NCBI GenBank assembly: GCA_019163375.1 | Contig: JAFLKK010000004.1 | Location: 682,001-746,000 of the forward strand | Source: Paludibacter sp. | GTDB lineage: Bacteria; Bacteroidota; Bacteroidia; Bacteroidales; Paludibacteraceae | Direction: 5' to 3' | DNA: 64,000 nt | In this document: positions 26,153 to 36,527 of the stretch, piece after piece | Numbering within the stretch: the stretch's first letter is position 1 | Layout: the number at the start of each line of letters is the position of its first letter | The notes under the pieces: model-generated | Seen by the model: only the letters and a program-made list of their open reading frames with translations | Told to the model about the DNA's origin: nothing | Database searches by the model: none | Translations under genes and position numbers: made by a program

Positions 26153-28324
26153 TTATTCTACATTCATCAGCATTGTTTGCTTTATATCTGCCGATGAACT
26201 TCCAATCATCAACTTAAGCTTCCCATTTTCAGTCACAAAAGCATGCTTTTCGACGTTCCAGTATGCTACATCCGATGCTTTTAATGGAATTTGAATTGTT
26301 TCGGTTTTGCCGGCGGCGATAAATACACGCTTGAACCCTTTGAGTTGTTTGAGTGGTCGCTCCACTTTGGAGTCAGGATAAGAAACATAAAGTTGAACCA
26401 CTTCATCGCCATCGCGACTGCCGGTATTTCGTACATTTACCGATACAAGCACTGAATCGGTAAGCGTAGGCTTTGATGTTTTTATACCCGAATACTCAAA
26501 CGTTGTGTAACTCAACCCGAACCCAAACGGATAGAGTGCTTTGCCTTTAAAATATTGATAGGTTCTGCCATTTCGAATATCGTAGTCCATCATTGGTGGC
26601 AGGTCGGTAATGCTTTTTACCCAGGTCTGATTGGTACGCCCCGCAGGATTGACAAGGCCAAAAACTACATCCGCCAAGCCATTTCCCAACTCCTGACTGT
26701 TGTTGGTCAGGTGTACAATAGCCGGCACATTTTCTTGCGACCAATTGATAGCAAACGGGAAATTGCTCATCAATACCATCACTGTTTTGGGATTAGCCTG
26801 TATTACGACCTTTACCAAATCTTCCTGTTCCAATGTTATAGCTTTACGGTCGACAGCTTCGCGCCCATCGCTCGGTACCGGCGAAACCATCCAACGGGCA
26901 TCGGTTCCGTAAGGGTGATTCCCTACGCAAACAATTGCCACATCAGCTTTTCGGGCAGCCTGCGTTGCTTTGTCCATTTGGTTGGAAGGAGCATAAAATA
27001 CCTCTACGTCTTTCCCAACCGCATTTTTTATACCTTGCAAAATACTTACCGCATAGGGTGGTGTGCCACTGTACCAATCGAGCAGTACCTCATTGGCACG
27101 CGGCCCGATAACAGCTATGGACTTTAGTTTCGATTTGTTTAATGGCAATAGCTGATTTGAATTTTTCAGCAACACCACCGCTTTGGCAGTTACCTCACGC
27201 ACAAAAGCCTTCACCTCCGGTTTATTCCAGGGCGAAACAGTATCGGTTACGCCAATACCGGCATACGGCACCATTGATTGATCAGCATCCAACAATCCAA
27301 GTTTCAATGCCACCTGAAAATTTCCACGGATGGCATCGTCAATGTTTTTTTCGGTTAGCAAGCCTTTTTTCAAAGCCTCGTATATGTAGGGTCTGAAATT
27401 ATCAAGAAACTGACCTACCGAAGCTTTCACCACGGCTGCTGCACCTTCAGTCATTGTTGGAAAAGCTTTGTGCGCATTTACCAGCAACGAAAGCGCACCA
27501 CCATCAGTACAAATAATGCCGTTGTTGCCCCATTCATTGCGGGTAATGGTTTTGAGAATCGGATGAATAGTCATTGGCACGCCATTCCATGCGTTGTACG
27601 AAGCCATAAATGCCCGTGAGCCCCCTTCGGTAATGCCTTTATAAAATGGGAAAGAATAATACTCGCGGAAAAGGCGCTCGTCGAAGTCAGATGAAGTGGA
27701 ATCGCGCCCATCTTCATTGCTGTTGGCCAGAAAATGCTTCATGAGCGAGGCCGACTTCCAGTATTTCGGATTGTTGCCCTGTAAGCCTTTCACAAAAGCC
27801 ACGGTGAGTCGCGAAACCAAAAATGCATCTTCACCGTAACTCTCTTCGGTGCGTCCCCAGCGGGGATCACGAGCTAAATCGGCATTGGGAGCCCGCATCA
27901 CCAATCCTCCCTTTTGCAGGTTGGCGTTCTGAGTGTAAAAACGAATCTCATTTGCTTCAATGTCGGCAACTTTTTGAATCAATTCAGTATCCCAGGTTTC
28001 GCCTAATCCGTAAGCCTGTGGGAAAGTAGTGGTAGGGTAAGTTTTAATCACAGCTCTTTCCGAACCACCCCAATTTCCGGGTCCACCGAGCGCCATACCG
28101 TGCAGCCCTTCGGAATGTCCGGTATTGCGAATACCCAGTCGGGGAATACCCAGATTGGTCGACAGTGCATTCACTTTTTCGTCAAGTGTCATCAACGAAA
28201 GTAAATTATCAACACGCTTACTATCGGATAAAGAAGTATTTTGAAAAAGGAAAGTTGTTTGAGCTAAAAATGTAAAAGGAAGTATAAGGAAGAACGAAAG
28301 TAGTGGAATGGATTTTTTATTCAT
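26153..28324 (-). CDS. GH3 beta-glycosidase (secreted; beta-xylosidase/beta-glucosidase type)
   Basis: From the ATG at 28324 (three codons after an alternative at 28333) this is 723 residues with a signal peptide (MNKKSIPLLSFFLILPFTFLAQ). It has a GH3 barrel with GLHGMALGGPGNWGGSERAV, RDPRWGRTEESYGED (a motif of the xylosidase/glucosidase branch), LMKHFLANSNE and the nucleophile Asp in NNGIICTDGGALS (~275). The C-terminal alpha/beta domain starts IAVIGPRANEVLLDWYSG, and a fibronectin-III-like domain ends the protein. It differs clearly from the GH3 at 17.6 kb, so the locus has two non-redundant GH3 enzymes. Beta-glucosidase in xyloglucan breakdown is inferred from context. Confidence 0.92.
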   Translation of the reverse strand: MNKKSIPLLSFFLILPFTFLAQTTFLFQNTSLSDSKRVDNLLSLMTLDEKVNALSTNLGIPRLGIRNTGHSEGLHGMALGGPGNWGGSERAVIKTYPTTTFPQAYGLGETWDTELIQKVADIEANEIRFYTQNANLQKGGLVMRAPNADLARDPRWGRTEESYGEDAFLVSRLTVAFVKGLQGNNPKYWKSASLMKHFLANSNEDGRDSTSSDFDERLFREYYSFPFYKGITEGGSRAFMASYNAWNGVPMTIHPILKTITRNEWGNNGIICTDGGALSLLVNAHKAFPTMTEGAAAVVKASVGQFLDNFRPYIYEALKKGLLTEKNIDDAIRGNFQVALKLGLLDADQSMVPYAGIGVTDTVSPWNKPEVKAFVREVTAKAVVLLKNSNQLLPLNKSKLKSIAVIGPRANEVLLDWYSGTPPYAVSILQGIKNAVGKDVEVFYAPSNQMDKATQAARKADVAIVCVGNHPYGTDARWMVSPVPSDGREAVDRKAITLEQEDLVKVVIQANPKTVMVLMSNFPFAINWSQENVPAIVHLTNNSQELGNGLADVVFGLVNPAGRTNQTWVKSITDLPPMMDYDIRNGRTYQYFKGKALYPFGFGLSYTTFEYSGIKTSKPTLTDSVLVSVNVRNTGSRDGDEVVQLYVSYPDSKVERPLKQLKGFKRVFIAAGKTETIQIPLKASDVAYWNVEKHAFVTENGKLKLMIGSSSADIKQTMLMNVE

Positions 28325-28349
28325 GGCGCGCATAGATTTTTAAGTCCTG

Positions 28350-28357
28350 CAAATATA
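28350..28357 (-). promoter_or_regulatory. -7 box (TATATTTG) for GH3
   Basis: Minus strand TATATTTG, 17-26 bp before the candidate ATGs of the 26.2-kb GH3 gene. No good -33 at the usual distance. Confidence 0.45.
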
Positions 28358-28477
28358 GTACTATTCAAAAAGAACAATACTACCTAAATGTTTCCGAAAG
28401 GGTAGGTAAATGTAATGCAACGAGATGGGTAGTGATTGATTACATGATGTGAGTTAGGAGGGAAGGATAAAAAAAAG

Positions 28478-28514
28478 AATTGGCTGTCTGAATCTGATTT
28501 CCGGACAGCCAATT
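28478..28514 (-). terminator. Terminator after the HTCS gene
   Basis: AATTGGCTGTC pairs perfectly with GACAGCCAATT around a 15-nt loop. On the minus strand the stem is followed by TTCTTTTTTTTATCC. Confidence 0.85.
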
Positions 28515-28524
28515 GCATTTTACA

Positions 28525-31500
28525 TCAATTTACAAACTTCTTTTTATACTCATTCGGACTGACCCCGTATTCGTCTTTGAAGTATTTACGGAAGTATTTT
28601 GGATCGTTGAATCCTACCTGGTACGCCACTTCGTTTACAAACATCTGACTCTTTTCCAATAAATCGGCAGCATGCTTGAGACGAATAAAACGGATAAACT
28701 CTGATGGCGTTTTGTCGGTGAGAGCCAATATCTTTTTGTAGAAATATACACGACTCATTCCCATTTCGCGACAAAGATCTTCCACCAGAAATTCGCTGCT
28801 GGCAATATTGGCTTCGACCAATGCAACTGCTTTCTTGACAAATTTCTCGTCCATCGATGTGATCTCCACATCTTCGGTGGTAATATCCACTTTTCGTTTA
28901 AATTGTTCCCGCGTTTTCTTTTGCCTTTCAATGATTCGCGATACCTTTAGCGAAAGCATTTCCATGTTAAAGGGTTTGGCAATATAATCTTCGGCGCCGG
29001 CTTCCAGTCCGCGGTATTTATTTTCCTCGCCAGCTTTTGCAGTAAGCAGGATAATAGGGATGTGCGACACGCGAATATCTTTCTTCAGCAGTCTGCAAAG
29101 TTCCAATCCATCCATTTTGGGCATCATCACGTCACAGATAATAATGTCGGGCATCTTTTCCAAAATTGTTTTGTGAGCAACTTCCCCGTCCTCTGCTTTT
29201 AGAATCCGGTAGGTGTCGGAAAATAAGGCTGAAATATAATCTCTAAAATCCTCGTTATCGTCCACTACCAACATTAGCGGCAACTTATTTTTAGCTTCGA
29301 TAGAAACAGCTTCCTCTTCCGGAGTTAGAACTTCCTCCGGTAAAATATCCTCCACCTTGTTCTTCGATATCAACTCTTCGTGAACAACCTGAACTGCCGG
29401 GATTAGAACCGAGAAGATGGAGCCTTTGCCAAGCACACTCTCCACACCAATGTCGCCCGAGTGCAGTTTTACATACTCGCTCACCATGTGTAACCCAACA
29501 CCCGTGCCGGTCTGGTTACCATTCTCCGCATTTTCCACTCTGTAAAAACGTTCAAAAATGCGCTCCAAATCTTTTGCCGGAATACCGATACCGGTATCCG
29601 ATACGGTCATTTTAAACAGTTTTTTATCATCGTTCAACTGTTGTATCAAACTCAGAGTTACATCTATCTTTCCATCATTAGGGGTGAACTTAAAGGCGTT
29701 AGAAAGTAGGTTGGACACAATCTTTCGCAACTTTTCAGGATCAAACTCCATTCGAAGTTCAGAGATAGACGTTGAAAAGGAGAACTTTATGAGTTTGCTG
29801 TCGGCCAGTTCGGTAAAAGAGTAGCAAATGTCTTTTACAAAGCCAACCACATCGCCCACCGATTTATTCAAAGTGTCTTTTTGTACATCCAGTTTTCGGA
29901 AATCGAGCAATTGATTTACTAATTCCAGTAAGCCATTGGCGTTGCGATGAATAATGGAAAGCATCGTTTGGTGTTCGTCCGATTTTAATTCGCGCAGCAA
30001 CTTCTCCACAGGCCCGATTATAAGCGTCAGTGGGGTGCGAAACTCATGACTGATATTGGTAAAGAAACGGAATTTCATCTCATCCATTTCATGCACCTGT
30101 TTTGCCTTGCTAATGCGTTGAGCATTCTCAAATTCCTCCTGCTGTTTTCGGAAATTGTAATCGAGTACATACCACAATAAGGTTAAACCAAGTATCAAAT
30201 AAATAGTTACAGCCCACCACGATAGCCAATAAGGTGGTCGGATAACGATTTCCATCTCCAATGGTTTCGTGCTCCAAACATTATCATTATTGCTGGCATA
30301 TACAATTAAGCGATAGGTTCCCTGATTCAGATTTGAATAGCTTGCCGCTCCAATTCCATTTTTTGTTTCTGTCCACTCTTCATCCAATCCCACCAGCTTA
30401 TACCGGTATCTGTTCTTTTCGGGATGAATATAACTCATCGCAGAAAATTTCACAACAAAATTCTTTTCGTCGTAATTCAGTTCAATTTTCTTTCTTAATG
30501 AAATAGACTTATGTAGAATAATTCTATTTTTATACTTTACATCGGGCGATATAACATCATTACTGATCAGAAGCTCTGTAAATCGTGGTTGAGGCACCAA
30601 ACGATTAAACCGGATATTCTTTGGATTAAACACCGTGTAGCCTTTAGTGCATCCCAGATAAATATTTCCTTCTTTGTTTTTGTAAATTGCATTTTGATTA
30701 AAAATTGAACTTAGCAACCCATCATTTTCGTCGAACGATGCAACAGAGTATCTTATTTGATTTGTTTCGGGGTTTCTTTTGCAATAGATACAAGCCAATC
30801 CGTTACGCGTTCCGGCCCAGATATTCCCGTTATTATCCTCGATCAACGAAACCACCTGATCGCTGGGCAAACCATTGACTTTATTTATATAGGTTATAGA
30901 CTTATTGACAGGATTATATACATTTATTCCATTGTCGGTGGCAATCCACAGCTGATTTCGGTTATCTACAATAGTATTATAAATAATCAAATCGGAAAGT
31001 TTATTGAGTTGAGCACGTGTTTTAAATACCGGAGTAAACGTATTGGAGCGGGCGTTTAAGATATAAATGCCAATAGGCGTGCTCAAGTATATTAAGTTCG
31101 AATCTTTCGTGTAAATGGATAGTATTGAACCGGAGGCAGTTGCAGCTTTCGGATCGACAGTAAGGTGACTGAACTTCTGACGGGTGGGATCAAGCTTATT
31201 CACTCCGCCACCGAGCGTACCCATCCATATATTTTGCTGGGCATCTTCCACCATTCCATAAATACTTTTATTAGATAGGGAATTAGGATTATTTACCTCG
31301 GGCATATAATTGATAAATCTTTCGCCCACCATCTGATTCAACCCGCCTAAATAAGTTCCAAACCACATTATGCCTTTTTTGTCTTGTAGTATTGAAACGA
31401 TGATGTCGGATGATATGCTCCCGGGATCCTCTTTTCTATTTCTATAGAGTTTGAAATCCTGACTCACTTTATCATATTTCAACAACCCACCTCCATTGGT

Positions 31501-32679
31501 ACCTATCCAGAGATTACCCGCTCTGTCTTCGTAAAATTTATTGCAATCTTTTGTCTCCGACTCAGGATTATGATAAAAATACAGTGGCGACTTTTCAAAT
31601 TTAAACATTCCCTGGTGGTAATAAGCAGCACCGTTTTTATAAGTGCCTACCCACATTATTCCAGTGTCGTCACAATATAAACTTATGGGGGAGTTTTGAC
31701 TGAGTGAACTTGGGTTTGCCGGATCATTGAGTAATATGGTGACTTGTGAAGACTTTTTATCGTAAATATTCAATCCACCATGGTCGGCAGCCATCCATAT
31801 TTTTCCACTTTGATCCTGGTTAACGTCACGCACAAAGTTAGAGGCTATATATCGATCGTTTGGCCCCCGAAAATCTCTTTTGTCGTTGCCAAAGTAAACC
31901 CAGCGCGACTTCTGCAAATCATATTGCAGAGCACCTTTGTCTGCTAATCCGGGATAAATCCATGGGCAACCATTGGCATCAATAAATAAACTTTTATTCA
32001 ATGATGCACCTTGAGAATTTTCCAATACATAGGTGTTTCTGAAATCCACGCGATTGGCTTTCTCACTAAAACGCTCCAATAGTCCGTTTTGAAAAAGTGC
32101 CCAGAAATGTCCTTTGTCAAATTTTATAGCCGCAATTGTTCCTTTTGACAAGGTATTACCATCGGTCGTCTGAACAAAATGTCTTAATTTTTTGGTGGTG
32201 ACGTTGTATTTATAAATGCCCACAGTGGGGTTGTAAAAAAAATAATTTTTTTGCTGATCGATTTCTACTATGCTTGGTATGAATTTAATCCCTATTGTCG
32301 AAAGGAATGGTAACAAAGAGTGAATAAACTTTTCCTTTTTTATGTCGTATACAACATAACCACCGGTGCCACTATTTGTCCACAAATTTCCATTTATCCA
32401 CAAATTACCGGTTACATCTTCCTGAATTCGGGAAATAGAATTGAAAGGTAGGCTTGTCGTGTCATTTTTAATCGATTTGTACACTTTTATATTATAACCA
32501 TCATACCTGTTTAACCCATAGTTGGAGCCAAACCAAACAAACCCCCTGCTATCTTTAAAAGTACAGGTTATCTGATTGTTCGACAAGCCCCGCGAATTGT
32601 CAAGCCGTGTAAAATTATAAGTCTCTGCACATACACAAAAACTCAGCAGCAAAACAAGAAGTGAAAGGGATTTTCTCAT
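28525..32679 (-). CDS. Hybrid two-component system regulator (HTCS) of the polysaccharide locus
   Basis: This is a single 1384-residue polypeptide. A signal peptide (MRKSLSLLVLLLSFCVCAE) leads to a periplasmic double beta-propeller of Reg_prop repeats (to ~730, e.g. DSRGFVWFGSNYGLNRYDG, GIMWFGTYLGGLNQM). Then come a Y_Y_Y domain, a membrane segment (~820, WWAVTIYLILGLTLLWYVL), HisKA with RFFTNISHEFRTPLTLI (His ~878), HATPase (NLLSNAFKFTP, DTGIGIPA), a receiver with MLVVDDNEDF and IIICDVMMPKMDG (Asp ~1187), and an AraC domain (~1300-1384). HTCS proteins bind a specific oligosaccharide in the periplasm and switch on their PUL. It is divergent from the GH31-SusCD arm, as expected for the local regulator. 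Confidence 0.97.
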   Translation of the reverse strand: MRKSLSLLVLLLSFCVCAETYNFTRLDNSRGLSNNQITCTFKDSRGFVWFGSNYGLNRYDGYNIKVYKSIKNDTTSLPFNSISRIQEDVTGNLWINGNLWTNSGTGGYVVYDIKKEKFIHSLLPFLSTIGIKFIPSIVEIDQQKNYFFYNPTVGIYKYNVTTKKLRHFVQTTDGNTLSKGTIAAIKFDKGHFWALFQNGLLERFSEKANRVDFRNTYVLENSQGASLNKSLFIDANGCPWIYPGLADKGALQYDLQKSRWVYFGNDKRDFRGPNDRYIASNFVRDVNQDQSGKIWMAADHGGLNIYDKKSSQVTILLNDPANPSSLSQNSPISLYCDDTGIMWVGTYKNGAAYYHQGMFKFEKSPLYFYHNPESETKDCNKFYEDRAGNLWIGTNGGGLLKYDKVSQDFKLYRNRKEDPGSISSDIIVSILQDKKGIMWFGTYLGGLNQMVGERFINYMPEVNNPNSLSNKSIYGMVEDAQQNIWMGTLGGGVNKLDPTRQKFSHLTVDPKAATASGSILSIYTKDSNLIYLSTPIGIYILNARSNTFTPVFKTRAQLNKLSDLIIYNTIVDNRNQLWIATDNGINVYNPVNKSITYINKVNGLPSDQVVSLIEDNNGNIWAGTRNGLACIYCKRNPETNQIRYSVASFDENDGLLSSIFNQNAIYKNKEGNIYLGCTKGYTVFNPKNIRFNRLVPQPRFTELLISNDVISPDVKYKNRIILHKSISLRKKIELNYDEKNFVVKFSAMSYIHPEKNRYRYKLVGLDEEWTETKNGIGAASYSNLNQGTYRLIVYASNNDNVWSTKPLEMEIVIRPPYWLSWWAVTIYLILGLTLLWYVLDYNFRKQQEEFENAQRISKAKQVHEMDEMKFRFFTNISHEFRTPLTLIIGPVEKLLRELKSDEHQTMLSIIHRNANGLLELVNQLLDFRKLDVQKDTLNKSVGDVVGFVKDICYSFTELADSKLIKFSFSTSISELRMEFDPEKLRKIVSNLLSNAFKFTPNDGKIDVTLSLIQQLNDDKKLFKMTVSDTGIGIPAKDLERIFERFYRVENAENGNQTGTGVGLHMVSEYVKLHSGDIGVESVLGKGSIFSVLIPAVQVVHEELISKNKVEDILPEEVLTPEEEAVSIEAKNKLPLMLVVDDNEDFRDYISALFSDTYRILKAEDGEVAHKTILEKMPDIIICDVMMPKMDGLELCRLLKKDIRVSHIPIILLTAKAGEENKYRGLEAGAEDYIAKPFNMEMLSLKVSRIIERQKKTREQFKRKVDITTEDVEITSMDEKFVKKAVALVEANIASSEFLVEDLCREMGMSRVYFYKKILALTDKTPSEFIRFIRLKHAADLLEKSQMFVNEVAYQVGFNDPKYFRKYFKDEYGVSPNEYKKKFVN

Positions 32680-32706
32680 ATCGTTCATTCATCGATTTAT
32701 AAAGTA

Positions 32707-32714
32707 CAAATGTA
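32707..32714 (-). promoter_or_regulatory. -7 box (TACATTTG) for the HTCS gene
   Basis: Minus strand TACATTTG, about 28-35 bp before the chosen HTCS start. Confidence 0.5.
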
Positions 32715-32853
32715 TGAAAATATTATCTGCTATTGGATGATATTGACATTCGTTATCAATTTGCACCTATTTAGTTTACATTATAGCCCTGCTTGTTATC
32801 AAATGTATATACCTATGAAAACATTCTTCCCTAGTTTAGCAGCTGCAGCGTCG

Positions 32854-32861
32854 TATATTTG
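32854..32861 (+). promoter_or_regulatory. -7 box (TATATTTG) for the PA14-GH31 gene
   Basis: TATATTTG fits TAnnTTTG. Transcription would begin near 32868, making the ATG at 32872 practically leaderless and favouring the ATG at 32911. Confidence 0.55.
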
Positions 32862-32910
32862 TGAACCTTAAATGCGGAATTTTCTCATCCCAAAATATAC
32901 TATTAGAATT

Positions 32911-35760
32911 ATGATTAGGTACAAATTAATTGTGTTGTTATGTTTTCTCGTTTCGTTAACGGCTTTTTGCGGTACTACCTACCGAAAAACGGTTGATGGA
33001 ATTCAAATTTCGTTAAATCAAAAATCAACCGGAGCCACAAAAACGATACGACTCCAGGTAATCACCGACAAAATCATTCGAGTAACAGCTACTCCTGCCT
33101 CACAACTTCCTCCCACTGCCAGTTTGATTACCACCTACGCCACCACACAACAAAAAGGCTGGACGGCAACCCAAAGCGACGACTATGTAATTTTAAAAAC
33201 AGCCTCCATCAAAGCAATTGTTTCTACCAAAACAGGTGAAATAAAATTTACAGATCTAAACGGAAAAACCATTCTGCAGGAACAAAAAAACGGAGGAAAA
33301 ACATTCAGTCCTATCACTGTTGAAGGTACAAAGGGTTACACGTTTCGTCAGGTTTTCGAATCGCCGGCCGACGAAGCTTTCTACGGTTTAGGGCAGCATC
33401 AATCCGACGAATTTAATTACAAAGGTAAAAACGAAGAATTATTTCAATATAACACCAAAGTTTCAATCCCATTTGTCGTATCCAACAAAAACTACGGAAT
33501 CCTTTGGGACAACTACTCCATGAGTCGTTTTGGCGATCCTCGACCCTACACAAATTTAGATCAATTCAAACTTTTTGATAAAGCCGGAAAAGAAGGTGGC
33601 CTTACTGCCACGTATATGACCGACAAAAATACCAAAACCGTTTCGGTTGAAAGAACTGAGTCGACAGTGGATTATGAAAATATCCAAACAATAAAAAACT
33701 TCCCAAAAGATTTTTCATTTATCAACGCAGCGGTAACCTGGGAAGGTAAAATTCAGCCCAAAGAGAGCGGAATCTTCCGTTTTATACTTTACTATGCAGG
33801 TTACACCAAAGTTTTTATCGACGATAGTCTGGTAGTGTCCGAACGTTGGCGTACAGCATGGAATCCCAATAGCTACAAGTTTTCCGCAAATCTTGATTCC
33901 AAAAAACAACATAAACTGCGTATCGAATGGTTGCCAGATGGCAACATCTCGTATATCGGCCTCAAAGCATTGAGTCCGGTGACAGAAAAAGAACAAGCTA
34001 AATTGTCCTTCTGGTCGGAAATGGGGCAACAGATGGATTACTATTTTATACGTGGAAATAATGCCGACGATGTAATAAGCGGCTACCGTAAGATTACCGG
34101 TAAAGCATCCATTATGCCTAAATGGGCCATGGGTTTCTGGCAAAGTCGTGAACGTTACAAAACACAAGACGAAATTGTAGGTGCGCTGAAAGAATTCCGT
34201 CAACGTCAGATTCCGATTGACAATATCGTTCTCGACTGGAATTACTGGCCGGAAACCGAATGGGGAAGTCATGAGTTTGACAAAGCCCGTTTCCCCGATC
34301 CTAAAGGAATGGTGGATTCTATCCACGCGTTGAATGCCCGCATCATGATTTCCGTATGGCCTAAGTTCTACCACAATACCGGTCACTTCAAAGAATTTGA
34401 CAGCAAAGGTTGGATGTACCAACAGGCCATCAAAGATAGTATCAAAGACTGGGTAGGTCCGGGCTATGTAGGGTCATTCTACGATGCCTATTCGGCTGAT
34501 GCGCGCAAACTTTTCTGGAAACAAATGAAAGAGCATCTTTATTCATTAGGAATGGATGCATGGTGGATGGATGCCAGCGAACCCAATGTGCGCGACTGCA
34601 CCGACATGCCTTATCGCAAAGCCCTTTGTGGACCGACTGCTTTAGGTACTTCAACTGAATATTTCAATGCCTATGCTTTGATGAATGCCGAAGCCATTTA
34701 TGATGGACAACGCAGCACCGATAATAATAAACGCGTGTTCTTGCTTACCCGCTCAGGTTTTGCAGGATTGCAACGCTACTCAACCGCAACATGGAGTGGT
34801 GATATTGCTACCCGTTGGGAAGATATGAAATCACAGATTTCGGCCGGTCTGAACTTCTCTATGAGTGGTGTACCCTACTGGACAATGGATAATGGTGGTT
34901 TCTGCGTGGAAAAAAGGTACGAAAACGCACCCGAAGGTTCGATAGACCGTGATGAATGGCGCGAATTAAATGTACGCTGGCATCAGTTTGGCGCCTTTGT
35001 GCCTTTGTTCCGTACCCACGGACAATTCCCATTCCGCGAATTGTGGAACATTGCCCCCGAAACGCACCCTGCATACAAAACCATGCTGTATTATACGCAA
35101 TTACGCTATCGCTTGATGCCATACATTTATTCACTGGCAGGAAAATGTTACTTCGACGATTTTACCATGATGCGTGGATTGATGATGGACTTTGGAGTTG
35201 ACAAAAATGTGTTGAACATCTCCGACCAGTATATGTTTGGAACAAATCTTATGATTTGCCCAATTAGTACCTTTAAAGAACGTACACGCGAGGTTTATTT
35301 CCCTCAGGGCAGCGGTTGGTATAATTTGTACACCGGATCCTTTGTTGCGGGAGGCAACAAACAAATGGTAGATGCACCTTACGAGCGTATGCCTATATTT
35401 GTAAAAGCAGGAAGTATCTTGCCAATGGGCGAGCTTATTCAAAATACCAATCAGGCACAAACCGATCTGACATTGTACGTTTATGCCGGAAAAAATGGTA
35501 CGTTTACGTTGTATGAAGATGAAAATGTGAACTATAATTACGAAAAAGGAGCTTTCTCTACTATCGATTTCACCTACAACGATTTAAACAAAACACTTAG
35601 TGTGAGCAACAGAAAAGGAGATTTCAACGGTATGGTGAAAGATCGTACCTTTAAAGTAGTGCTTATTGAGCCGGGAAAACCAATGGGAATTGATGGAGAT
35701 AATTCAAAAAGTGTAAGATTATTACATTATAATGGCTTGAAAATGATAACAAGTTTATAG
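32911..35760 (+). CDS. GH31 alpha-xylosidase with inserted PA14 domain (secreted)
   Basis: The ATG at 32911 gives 949 residues and an immediate signal peptide (MIRYKLIVLLCFLVSLTAFC). The order is N-terminal beta-sandwich (AFYGLGQHQSDEFNYKGKNE), PA14 insert (~260-355, TWEGKIQPKESGIFRFILYY and VFIDDSLVVSERWR), then the GH31 barrel with VLDWNYWPETEWGSHEFD, nucleophile Asp in WWMDASEPNV (~554), acid/base Asp in ATWSGDIATRW (~630), and C-terminal beta-domains. The PA14-GH31 layout and length match characterised xyloglucan alpha-xylosidases such as those of Cellvibrio and Bacteroides ovatus. The PA14 domain extends the active-site cleft for longer oligosaccharides. It opens the plus arm, ~770 bp before susC. 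Confidence 0.95.
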   Translation: MIRYKLIVLLCFLVSLTAFCGTTYRKTVDGIQISLNQKSTGATKTIRLQVITDKIIRVTATPASQLPPTASLITTYATTQQKGWTATQSDDYVILKTASIKAIVSTKTGEIKFTDLNGKTILQEQKNGGKTFSPITVEGTKGYTFRQVFESPADEAFYGLGQHQSDEFNYKGKNEELFQYNTKVSIPFVVSNKNYGILWDNYSMSRFGDPRPYTNLDQFKLFDKAGKEGGLTATYMTDKNTKTVSVERTESTVDYENIQTIKNFPKDFSFINAAVTWEGKIQPKESGIFRFILYYAGYTKVFIDDSLVVSERWRTAWNPNSYKFSANLDSKKQHKLRIEWLPDGNISYIGLKALSPVTEKEQAKLSFWSEMGQQMDYYFIRGNNADDVISGYRKITGKASIMPKWAMGFWQSRERYKTQDEIVGALKEFRQRQIPIDNIVLDWNYWPETEWGSHEFDKARFPDPKGMVDSIHALNARIMISVWPKFYHNTGHFKEFDSKGWMYQQAIKDSIKDWVGPGYVGSFYDAYSADARKLFWKQMKEHLYSLGMDAWWMDASEPNVRDCTDMPYRKALCGPTALGTSTEYFNAYALMNAEAIYDGQRSTDNNKRVFLLTRSGFAGLQRYSTATWSGDIATRWEDMKSQISAGLNFSMSGVPYWTMDNGGFCVEKRYENAPEGSIDRDEWRELNVRWHQFGAFVPLFRTHGQFPFRELWNIAPETHPAYKTMLYYTQLRYRLMPYIYSLAGKCYFDDFTMMRGLMMDFGVDKNVLNISDQYMFGTNLMICPISTFKERTREVYFPQGSGWYNLYTGSFVAGGNKQMVDAPYERMPIFVKAGSILPMGELIQNTNQAQTDLTLYVYAGKNGTFTLYEDENVNYNYEKGAFSTIDFTYNDLNKTLSVSNRKGDFNGMVKDRTFKVVLIEPGKPMGIDGDNSKSVRLLHYNGLKMITSL

Positions 35761-36527
35761 AAAAAGTTCAAACAGTAAACAGAAATTTAGCCGGTATCCA
35801 ACTAAAACATTTATTAAAAAAGAAACTTTATGCAAAAATGTTACTAAATGCTATATTTTGTCATAAAATTATAAAGCGATGTAACGAACAGACAACAATA
35901 TGATATTTTTTAGTAGTATATTTACCAATTATAATCGTATGTTTGTGCCGATTATTCAATGAATATAAATAAGTTACACCTGAGTCAATTTAAACAGTCG
36001 ATAAAATGTATTATTTCGATGAAAATACGGGAGGTTTATAAAAATATGTAGCATTTATGTTTTTATTGTTTTCATAAATCATATTTTCAATGTTTTCCAG
36101 ACGTGGGAAGTCAAAATATACACAAAAGAACATGTATTCATTTTGTGATTGAACAATGTTTCTGTACAAACTAATTAGTAAGTTTTCATGATTCTTGACG
36201 AGGTAAAGCAAGTTATTGGCAACAGTAGATTTAGAACCGATTATCAAAGAAAAAATTAAATGATTCATAGTTGTTTCTCATGCTTAATTATGGTATCACT
36301 TATGTTTTATTTAATTTCAAACAACAACAAATAAACAACAACCATTTTCTAACTTTAAATTAATGTACATTATGAATGAAAAATCACGTGATTCAATGAG
36401 TTCGAAAAGCATTAAATTGCTTTATGAACAAGTATCTAATCCTCACAGAAATGCCATATAGTTAACGGGCATAATCGGAATTATTAATTCCAGACAACAA
36501 TTAATCTTAAATAATAAATTTAATTTC
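35761..36527 (+). other. 767-bp leader/intergenic region before susC
   Basis: No confident gene lies here. A TATGTTTG box (35938-35945) could start a ~580-nt susC leader. A 29-codon frame (36372-36461, MNEKSRDSMSSKSIKLLYEQ...) sits in that leader. A 15-bp palindrome GGAATTATTAATTCC (36477-36491) lies just before susC. An 85-codon minus-strand frame (36011-36268) has plausible composition but no known motif or promoter, so I do not call it a gene. Confidence 0.4.

Noticed and set aside
36011-36268. 85-residue minus-strand gene before susC
   Set aside because: Composition is plausible but there is no promoter box, homologous motif or conserved neighbour; left as part of the leader region.
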